Shown here in pieces: positions 57,136-64,000 of a stretch of DNA of 64,000 nt. Positions within the stretch are counted from its first letter, which is position 1; each line of letters starts with the position of its first letter. A model generated the notes under the pieces. It was not told where the DNA came from. It searched no databases and saw only the letters and a program-made list of their open reading frames with translations. Made by a program: the position numbers and the translations under genes. Origin of the DNA: Siderastrea radians (Eukaryota > Cnidaria > Anthozoa > Scleractinia > Rhizangiidae); the NCBI GenBank assembly GCA_964017195.1, contig OZ024891.1, positions 5,774,994 to 5,838,993 of the forward strand. Reading direction: 5' to 3'.

Positions 57136-57184
57136 CCCTCCCTCCCGCCCATAGTTCCTGTTATGTTGTAATGTTCCAGTTCTG

Positions 57185-57280
57185 CATGGGCAGATTTACT
57201 TTCAATAAATGGAAGGGCCTGTTTTCTGGGCCCTTTCCTCTACCCCATACTGTGGTTATTCAGTGTTCCACTAGAGTTAA
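57185..57280 (+). repeat. Split direct repeat B2
   Basis: Second copy of B1, ending at the 3' boundary of the element. Confidence 0.9.
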
Positions 57281-57501
57281 TCTAAAAATAAACTTGAAAT
57301 AATTGGCATTTCAGGAGAAATATGTGGCAAGGCGTTTGTTCATTAATCAAATCAACATTCGATTATTGAATCGAGGCTCAATTTGAATATTGGATTATTC
57401 ATTTCACGAATGGATTATTCAATGAACGAACGGAATCAATTTTCCATCAATGAATTCATTAGTCCATTAACGACGGGAACGCCTGACCGGTTTTGACTAT
57501 A

Positions 57502-58410
57502 AATAAGCAGAATGTCATGGGACGCAAAATATCAAAGGGTGCTTGTTTGCTCAGGCTTGCATGATTTTTCCAATTGCTCACAAGCTTGGATTCTAGTGAA
57601 AGCTGTTTTACAGAAAAGTGGTCAAACTACAGAATTGAATTGAGGTATTGGATCACAATATGATGTAAAAGTAACACACTATGGAGAGGTGTCACTCAGG
57701 ACAGGCAGCACAGCATTAAGTCACAAAGAGCAACCCAATTTATCACACAGAACATATATGCTGTGCTGCCCATCCTGAGTGACACTTCCCCATTGTTCGT
57801 CTTTTGCATCGCCGCAAATATGAACCAGTACCTCAATTTATTGTGGGAAAAGTTGAGAGCTTCCACTGCTATTCTGTTCAAAAACAGCTAAAATGCATAC
57901 AAGCAGAAAATTTCTTGAGAGCTTCCTGCTCACCCGTAGTTGTTTTCCAAAGTGCTTGTTGCCCCCAACTGCAAGAAAACCTTTCCTCTTTTTGCCTTTG
58001 TTTTTATTATTTCTCCATTTTGACTACCTGTAGGCTGGATATGGATAAACTACCTCAACGAAGGGCCGGGGGGGGGGGTACTTAATAGTAAGAGTTTTAC
58101 ATGGGTTGGTTTTGCTTTGAACCAGTTCAAATCCTCAACATTTCATAATAATACTAATTTTTTATCAAATTTCCAAATTTTCGTATACTGCCAGGGCAAA
58201 AAAAGTACCCCTTAAGGCTGAAGCCAAAAGCACCACAGGGAGTAATGTATGAGCTTCTTTCTGCACAAAGGAATGGCACTATGTAACTGAGCTGTGGATT
58301 ATGTTTATACTTTTTATGGTGTGTCCACTCCAACCTCCACCCTCCTGCACTTCCCCCTGCGAACATTGACAGGTGCATTATTAAAAGACACGGCAGTACT
58401 AATGTCCCCA
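57502..58410. other. No gene seen
   Basis: Contains an inverted pair: gaggtgtcactcaggacagg-cagcacagc at about 57683 against gctgtgctgcccatcctgag-tgacac at about 57761, spanning about 105 bp. A G run lies at about 58068-58077. Confidence 0.45.
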
Positions 58411-58765
58411 GGGGGGGGGACTCCCATATAAAAATGACGGGGATGCTCGTCGGAAAATTAGAATTAAACCCCTAAAGGAGACCAATCTGGGCGTGGTTCA
58501 GGCGTTATTTGACCCCTAAACGAGACCATGCTAAAACAGACAACCAAATAAGAGCTTCAGTGATTTTAAATGCGCTAAAGATTGACGTCATTTGGTTTTT
58601 TCATATAGACACTTCTTTAAGCACACCCTAAGCGATAACTGAATGGGTAAAAATGTTGGCTTTCCTTCCTAAAAACCCTAAGCGAGACCTAAATCTGCAA
58701 TTTACAACCCTAAGCGAGACGACGAGCATCCCCGTCACTTTCATATGGAGCCCCCCCCCCCCCCC
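58411..58765. mobile_element. MITE-like repeat with G/C-run ends
   Basis: The left end, a G run followed by actcccatataaaaatgacg and gggatgctcgtcg, mirrors the right end cgacgagcatccccgtcact, ttcatatggag and a C run. The interior repeats cctaaacgagacc / ccctaagcgagac. It ends 28 bp downstream of the stop codon of the next gene. Confidence 0.7.
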
Positions 58766-58792
58766 GGGCTAACATCCAATAAATTTGCAGAG

Positions 58793-59467
58793 TCAAACTT
58801 GCCGTTCTTCCATTGTTCGGGACAGATTCTCAGTTGAAGCCCTCATAGCTTCGTCGTAGGTCGGTGGGGGTACGTCAGGAAGATCGCTAACCTCATCGTA
58901 CGAAGGGGGGCCACCTGAAGCAATAGCGTCGTAGCTTTGATCGTTTGATTCCTCGGTTGGAGAGTTCATTTCTAGTATTTGGCCATTTCCATTTTGCTGT
59001 ACATTCGTTGCCCTGCGATTTTCATCCCTAACGTTTGTGTTAGTATTGTAATTTCTTCCAAGCTGGTTCATACGCCGTCGCTGTAACTTGAAACAGCAAC
59101 AACAACAAGCGACTAATACGATAAGTCCGATTACAGCAAGCGGGGTCGTTCCGATGAAACTATCATCCGAGACGCAGTGCCTATTTTTACAAACATGACG
59201 CGGATGACAATCAATATCCTCCAGGCACACGGTCGTACAAAGACTCCTATAAGTGTCGCATATTTCCGGCGGTAAACAGTCGTCTTTCTCGATGCAAAAG
59301 CCATTACAGGTTGCTCGAGTAACACAAACGCCGTCCTCTAAAATCCCCCTTCCTTCCGTACGTTTGCAGCAACGTGACCCAGCATTACATTGGCTGTCAA
59401 AATCACAGGCTGAAGTAAAATATATACTAAGAAAACTAGCAAAAACTGGCAAAAATACCAAATTCAT
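58793..59467 (-). CDS. Cysteine-rich membrane protein with PPSY and PPTY motifs
   Basis: 224 residues from MNLVFLPVFASFLSIYF; two further codons upstream are open but lack ATG. Signal peptide about 1-20. Ectodomain: CDFDSQCNAGSRCCKRTEGR, CNGFCIEKDDCLPPEICD and CLEDIDCHPRHVCKNRHC, the familiar CC and EB-like spacing. Membrane helix TPLAVIGLIVLVACCCCCF with five consecutive cysteines at the inner face (possible palmitoylation), then KLQRRRMNQ. Tail: GGPPSYDEV and PPPTYDEAM, both PPxY with following Asp-Glu. Degenerate copies of its tail lie upstream at 61803-62290. The gene seems intact; WW-domain binding is inferred. Confidence 0.85.
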   Translation of the reverse strand: MNLVFLPVFASFLSIYFTSACDFDSQCNAGSRCCKRTEGRGILEDGVCVTRATCNGFCIEKDDCLPPEICDTYRSLCTTVCLEDIDCHPRHVCKNRHCVSDDSFIGTTPLAVIGLIVLVACCCCCFKLQRRRMNQLGRNYNTNTNVRDENRRATNVQQNGNGQILEMNSPTEESNDQSYDAIASGGPPSYDEVSDLPDVPPPTYDEAMRASTENLSRTMEERQV

Positions 59468-60251
59468 AATCAAAATGTCAATTCATGCCGATTCATGTAA
59501 GCTTACATGGCGCGACGAACGGTAATTACCTTTTAGTTCCGCCTTTCTTTGTTTGTCGCACGAATGACTGGATTGGAAAAGAAATCGGGATATTGGACTT
59601 GCATCGTCCAAGTGGGAGGAAGCCTAATATGCTGGCAACTTGGATTTCTCAATGGATGCGCACTTAGCCAGATTTTTTCTCACTTTACCAGATTTAGATA
59701 AATTGCTGACCGGAGCCTGGTCGGCATACTGCCGAAAACTTTTCCGTGCTGAATTTTGTCTTCTCTTGAACTTGGTCGCCTAGCTACTTGTAGCTTCCCC
59801 TTGTTCTTCTACAACAAGCAGCAGTACCTGCCATCTCAGATTTTTTTTGGGGGGGGCTGAAAAAGAAATCGGGTATCAAACAGGCATGTAGTCAGTGCAT
59901 TTTAAATTGATCTTTGGGCTCGTCACACAATCGCAGTTATGCGCCGATCAATTCGAAACTTCAACATCCCCTCCCCGGGCATACCCCGGGCATTTGACTG
60001 TGCATCGTGCCCGGGGAGGGGGGAATTTGAACGTTGCGTTGGAAGGGTGGGGAATTTGAACCGGATTTATCTCTTGTTCTGACGTAATGCGCCCGTGAGT
60101 TTTGACGGTTTTTGCACGGATTGACGGATTTACAAGATAGAATTTCGCCTTTGTTAGTGAATAACTCTTTCAAAAGGGTCTTTAAAAGAAGTTTGAAGGT
60201 GTCATAACGGCATATCTCACTCTGAAGGGCGTGTTAAGTGTTTGATTGAAG
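59468..60251. other. No gene seen; repeat-rich
   Basis: Contains a gc-rich foldback (ccctccccgggcataccccg against gcccggggaggggg) at about 59968-60021 and a T/G run at about 59841-59856. Text such as ggggaatttgaac recurs near 60950, so the element 60252-60895 sits inside an older repeat. Confidence 0.5.
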
Positions 60252-60895
60252 TAACCTGCGATCAGGCTCTATTTTCGTTTCGCTCGGTGAAACATTCAGG
60301 CGGGACGGGCGAACCGTCAGAGGCCCTTTGATCTGCTCGCAGGGTAGCCAAACATCAGTTTACCGTTAAGTTTACCGAATTATCGGTTGACTTGTTGATC
60401 ATTCTTGGCGAAAGATACTTGCTCGTCTGCTGTTCGTTTTGTTTCGTAAAACGCGGAAACAGCCACTACTCTGTTCATGTTATCAATACTAGTTGAAAGC
60501 CGTCAAATGAAAATTCCGCGACACGATGCGATAAAATGGAATACATACTTCACTGTTGCTGTACTTCTCTGCTCCAGGTGAGAGACAGCTTGCGTCAACT
60601 CAGGAGAGAAAGAAATTCTCCTAGAACGACGAGAATTTATTAGAGCAACACATTTTACTTCAGCAGACACTGAGCAGACTTGTTCCTTGGTTGTCCCTTG
60701 GCGATGGCGGTCGGATCGAAAGTCTCGTAGACAATTTACTTCCGTTGTGAGCTCTATTGTTAAAGGGCCAATCAGATTGCGAGATTCCCGCGGCCAAAAT
60801 TTTTTCCGCCAACACGAACTCTTGTGAGAGATTGTATCAGGCCCTATTTCAGAGAATATGAGAGCGATGCTAAAATTCGGCCTGATCGCAGGTTA
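60252..60895. mobile_element. 644-bp TIR element with 8-bp target duplication
   Basis: Ends taacctgcgatcaggc and gcctgatcgcaggtta are perfect inverted 16-mers, flanked by GATTGAAG (60244-60251 and 60896-60903). An 8-bp target suggests hAT or P superfamily. No transposase frame; non-autonomous. Confidence 0.85.
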
Positions 60896-61235
60896 GATTG
60901 AAGAAGAAATTTGTCTTTGAGGAGAGGTAGTTCACTACTAATTGGTGGGGTATTTGAACGGCTTTTTTGCCCGAGGGGAGGAAATTTGCACGAGCCAATC
61001 TTCATTGAGAGCAACAGACCGTGTCAGTGTCAAACCAAGCCAAATGCCTTATATTTTCCTTCTCACGCGGGGCTTGGAATTCGAGAAAAATCTTCTTGGT
61101 ACCAGTTGAGTCGGTTGCAAACATTAAAAAAGTCCAAAGCTTTTAGTCCAAAGAATAGAGTGTACTGGCATGAGTAACTTTCGCGGGTATTATTTCGCGC
61201 GAAAAGTTCACGCCAGTATTAAATGCGGCAGTAAC

Positions 61236-61785
61236 GCGGGACGCTTTCCAATTTAGCCATAATTTTTGGTTTAACCAGTTGAAATGCAAACGGAACGCGC
61301 GGATCCACTGGAAATTTTCCGGAACAAACGGACGACCTACGGAGGTACTCAACTTTTCCCGTTCCAACCGATTGGAACGGAATTTACCTTTCCATTTGCA
61401 CAAAATTTCCAATTCTGCTGCTTGCCCTATGAACTCATCCTCATAATAATGTAGACTCAAAACAGTTTTGCGCTCTATTTAATTTTCCTTTTGCAAAGCA
61501 ACAAGTAGCTGCTATTAAAACAGAGTCAAAATCAGTTCCGCTACTCGACAAAGTCTATATTTCCTCGACAAAACTGTCCAAACAGAAGAAAGAAATGGTA
61601 GTGCAACATCCATTTTGTTGGCTTCAGTGCTCCATTGATGTTTTTGATTTACCAAGGGAGATTGCAAATCAGCACAGGAACTGGAAACCAGGTACTTTGC
61701 CTGGACAGAAGAAGCCTTTCCATTTGAGAAGGAAATTTTCTGAAATTTCAAACCAAAAATTTAGGCTAAATGGAAAGCGCCCCAG
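61236..61785. repeat. Dispersed TIR-like repeat, second location
   Basis: Ends gggacgctttccaatttagc and gctaaatggaaagcgcccc are inverted copies, with aatttttggttt / aaaccaaaaattt just inside. Related to 26120-26665 in reverse orientation. Confidence 0.65.
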
Positions 61786-61802
61786 GGGCGCGTATACTAT
61801 AA

Positions 61803-62290
61803 AGCAAGGTAGGTCGTTGGAGAGACCTCAAGAACATCGCTATCCTCAGTACGTAATGGACGTCTACTTGAAGCAATAGCAGCAAAGTTTTGATCATTCA
61901 GTGATTCTTTAAGGGAGGTCGAATAGAGTCCATTTCCAGCGTTGTAGTAGTTTGTTGTTCATTCGGGAAAACCACTGAAGTATCGACGGATGATAGTTCC
62001 TCATGCAGAAACACCTGTTATAGCTGAAGCTATAACATCAAAGTTTTGACCGTTTGTTTTATGGACGGGACATCGATCTGGGCCCACATCCAGCCTTACA
62101 GCATTTTGCTGTTCATTCGCGAAAAGCACTCAAGTATCGATAGATTCGTAGGGTCGGTGGGGGGACCTCAGAAACATCGCTAACCCCGATACATGAAGTA
62201 ATAGCATCAAAGCTTTCACCGTTTGATTCATAGCATGGACGGGAGGTTGAATAGAGTCCATTTCTAGCGTACAAAGGACCGTGAACGAAA
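61803..62290 (-). pseudogene. Three decayed tandem copies of a PPxY tail
   Basis: Each of three segments (about 61803-62000, 62001-62150 and 62150-62290) resembles the tail-coding DNA of the 58793 gene: agcaatagcg(t)c(g/a)aagctttgatcgttt, gagtccatttc-tagc. The third in one frame gives ESNGESFDAITSCIGVSDVS and EVPPPT, to compare with ESNDQSYDAIASGGPPSYDE and DVPPPTYDE. Stops and frameshifts interrupt all three, and the PPxY tyrosines are lost or out of frame. Confidence 0.65.
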
Positions 62291-62403
62291 ATGCAGCTGG
62301 CATACGCAGGAACTGTAAAAGATCTGATCAGCTAAAAATAAACATACAGTACTGTAAGCAAGTCTTCTTACTGCGTAGAAAACGTAACACGACAGTGACA
62401 TGA

Positions 62404-62500
62404 TAGAGTTAAACTAGTCGGAAAAACGGGCCGGAGTCACGCAACGCTGGAGCGTTGCGTGACTCCGGCCCGGGCGGCTGCGAAGGAGACTAGAGTTAAA
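62404..62500. repeat. Perfect 44-bp hairpin flanked by 11-bp direct repeats
   Basis: gggccggagtcacgcaacgct (62428-62448), gg, then its exact reverse complement (62451-62471). tagagttaaac occurs on both sides (62404-62414 and 62490-62500). The GC-rich stem in AT-rich surroundings and the direct repeats suggest a small insertion. Confidence 0.8.
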
Positions 62501-62508
62501 CCGAAAGT

Positions 62509-62835
62509 TTAAATGCAACTGTGAACAGCTGTTTCACTGTTATTGCTGCTCTTCAACACAGTGTAGCAACAAGTCACCGTCGAGTGACTAACCTGTGTTT
62601 TGCTGTGACGGATAGCTTCCATAGGCCAAGCCACCGTAACAATTCTCACAACGTTACAACCTCGACCCCTTTGGTTCAGAAGAAATAAAACGCATGTTAA
62701 AATTAGAAAAGGGAAACTTGAAGCTAAGATTAATAACATGTCGATCCGTTCAAGGGTTTCATCTCCAACGTAACGATACTTTTCACAAATATATGGATTG
62801 AACATGGAATGTCTAGTAGCAAAGTACGAAAACAA
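62509..62835 (-). pseudogene. Possible transmembrane remnant of a PPxY-family gene
   Basis: An open minus frame includes a hydrophobic helix (LLILASSFPFLILTCVLFLL) followed by NQRGRG, placed 5' of the tail remnants at 61803-62290 on the same strand, as expected for one decayed gene. No cysteine-rich part is recognisable, so this may be chance. Confidence 0.3.
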
Positions 62836-63810
62836 AAACGGCGGACGCTAAACAGCAACCGGCCAGGCGATTAACAGACCTCTCTCCACCGTTTTTGCCG
62901 GGTCCGAACAGTGGGCCCGAAGAAGACAAAGCGAAGGGCGTAAGTCCTCATATGCAAACCGAGAAGCATCGAAGTTTATCTGTCAGATAAACATTTTTTC
63001 GGGGGGGGGGGGGAATGCCCTGAACGCAGAAAGTGCAAGCGTAAAATTTTAGGAGGGCGAGAGAGGGAGCCCGTTCGCGAGGTTACTGTTAAACCATCTA
63101 TCAGTACATACGCTTTGAACGTTGCAAAGCTAAAGTGAGCCCCGCAGAATGCATTTGGAATGCTGCTAACGCATGCCGAAGACAAGTGCAAAGACAGGGC
63201 GGCCACCGATTACTCTCCCGTTTTCACCCAATTCCTTCGAAAAATTAGGACACTGGCTTTGCTGATTTTCCGCAAAGAATAACAAGGCTGAGTGAAAAAT
63301 CGATCTTTGAAATAGAAGTCGGAGGCCAATGTCAGGAAACACTGATAAGTCTTTTCGGGAGAATCCCTTCGTAAAATGACCAACCTTTGAAAATACTGAG
63401 CAATTTGACTTTTATTATTTCACACTAAATCACTCTTTGTGAAAAGATCACTTGCATATTTTTCACACCACTTTTTATAACAAAAATTGAACTGCAATCT
63501 TCTCGGTCATTTTAGGTTCCACAACTCTGACAACTGACTTGCTAACCGTTATAGCGGTAGTCGTTTTCAGTCAGATAATAACCTTAATGAACAAGGCTGC
63601 CATTACTCGAAGTTTAGTAAAGTTTCTACCGTGTCCCACAGTTTGTCGGTCAAAAAGTACTTTTGCAGTGAAATTTCGGCCGGCGAGCAAGATACAAAAA
63701 AGACAAAAAGTCAAAGTCTGATAAGTCAGTATAGTTTTAAAAATGCATTGTATCCAATAAATGTTACACATAGTGCAATTGCTTATCAGCCAGTAACACT
63801 CAAGAGTTCT
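62836..63810. other. 3' flank of the kinase gene; no other gene seen
   Basis: A G run lies at 63001-63013. The stretch before the kinase stop codon (to about 63400) is AT-rich and probably includes its 3' UTR; no polyadenylation site is assigned. Confidence 0.4.
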
Positions 63811-63999
63811 TCAAGTCGAATATTCCATTTCGATCAGCTTGTTCACGCCGTCAATCATAAACTGGACGAGTTGGACCTCCGAATAACCGAGTCGGTACTT
63901 GTTGGAGATATCATAAATGGCACCCGAGGAGTCAGAATGCTCTCCATAGAGACCTCGGACTTGCAGGTGGTGCTCCTTTGCCCATTCTTTTAGACCATC
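63811..63999 (-). CDS. Guanidino kinase (arginine/creatine kinase type), C-terminal part
   Basis: The minus frame entering from the window edge reads GLKEWAKEHHLQVRG, GEHSDSSGAIYDISNKYRLG, YSEVQLVQFMIDGVNKLIEM, EYST and stop (TGA at 63811-63813). This matches the last part of the catalytic domain of ATP:guanido phosphotransferases: QVRG, the GEH.(S/D) loop, YDISN..RLG.SE and DGV..LIEME. These enzymes transfer phosphate between ATP and arginine, creatine or a related guanidine as an energy buffer. The loop reads arginine-kinase-like, while SEV.LVQ..DGV is closer to creatine kinase, so the substrate is left open. About 62 codons are visible; the rest lies outside. Confidence 0.9.
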   Translation of the reverse strand, partial: DGLKEWAKEHHLQVRGLYGEHSDSSGAIYDISNKYRLGYSEVQLVQFMIDGVNKLIEMEYST

Positions 64000-64000
64000 C

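Larger units (their letters stand above)
52759..57280 (+). mobile_element. Ngaro/PAT-type tyrosine-recombinase retroelement
   Basis: Terminal organisation A1 - ORFs - B1 - A2 - B2, with A1 (52759-52892) identical by eye to A2 (57002-57135) and B1 (56906-57001) to B2 (57185-57280). Such split direct repeats define Ngaro/PAT-like members of the DIRS order. Order of genes: gag-like with CCCH finger, RT-RNase H, tyrosine recombinase. No methyltransferase or SGNH domain was seen. Near-identical repeats say the insertion is recent, but nonsense codons and a frameshift disable it. Confidence 0.9.
52294..57499. mobile_element. TA-target TIR element (mariner/Tc1-like) carrying a nested retroelement
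   Basis: The left arm cagtcaaagccgctgaggcg...aatgaacaaaag is mirrored over about 170 bp by the right arm, whose reverse complement begins tagtcaaaaccggtcaggcg. TA flanks both ends (52292-52293, 57500-57501). Inside the left arm, aacatggcggacttgaataaaaaacag|gtaagt looks like a short first exon (MADLNKKQ) with a donor. Most of the interior is the nested Ngaro-like element. Confidence 0.7.

Overview
This window is eukaryotic and looks like a cnidarian, most probably an anthozoan such as a stony coral. That is inference from the AT-rich sequence, the mix of mobile elements (tyrosine-recombinase retroelement, PIF/Harbinger, Tx1/L1-like LINE, many foldback MITEs) and the kind of genes present. No bacterial operons, rRNA, tRNA or CRISPR were seen.

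The main content is a one-directional cluster, all on the minus strand, of small membrane-protein genes. The best members share one plan: signal peptide (often starting MHIW or MRIW), a cysteine-rich ectodomain with EB/dickkopf/WAP-like spacing, one transmembrane helix, a basic juxtamembrane stretch, and a cytoplasmic tail with two PPxY-type motifs (PPPY and PPSYDEA). PPxY motifs are ligands of WW domains, typically those of NEDD4-family ubiquitin ligases. Five members have open frames: 11676-12425, 27597-28361, 40851-41660, 47356-48117 (which lacks PPxY) and 58793-59467. Broken or partial members lie at 2377-2727, 13796-24637, 25360-25776, 27473-27560, 28797-28832, 32402-32917 and 61803-62290. 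This is an actively duplicating and decaying family.

The most striking locus is 13796-24637. This PPxY gene has a 75-bp (25-residue) repeat array as its stalk. A 9186-bp DNA transposon (14569-23754) sits in the array, with CAC...GTG ends, inverted termini, an AAG target duplication and TTTAAG-rich subterminal regions, so it looks CACTA/CMC-like. Removing the element and one AAG joins the two halves in frame. Two units of the array also carry the same TGG-to-TAG change. The transposon contains a roughly 29-copy, 152-bp minisatellite with a 1214-bp higher-order period and exon-like fragments on the minus strand.

Two segmental duplications tie the left part together: 1-1290 with 25833-27333, and 3990-5520 with 29383-32400. 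Comparing the copies exposes later insertions: a hAT-like MITE in one and a 5'-truncated LINE in the other. At 52294-57499 a decayed Ngaro/PAT-type retroelement with split direct repeats is nested inside a TIR element with a TA target. Transposase-like pseudogenes lie at 6110-7330 (PIF/Harbinger) and 10088-10609 (Crypton-derived QRICH1/ZMYM-type domain). The right edge carries the last coding exon of a guanidino (arginine/creatine-type) kinase on the minus strand, the only clear conventional metabolic gene.
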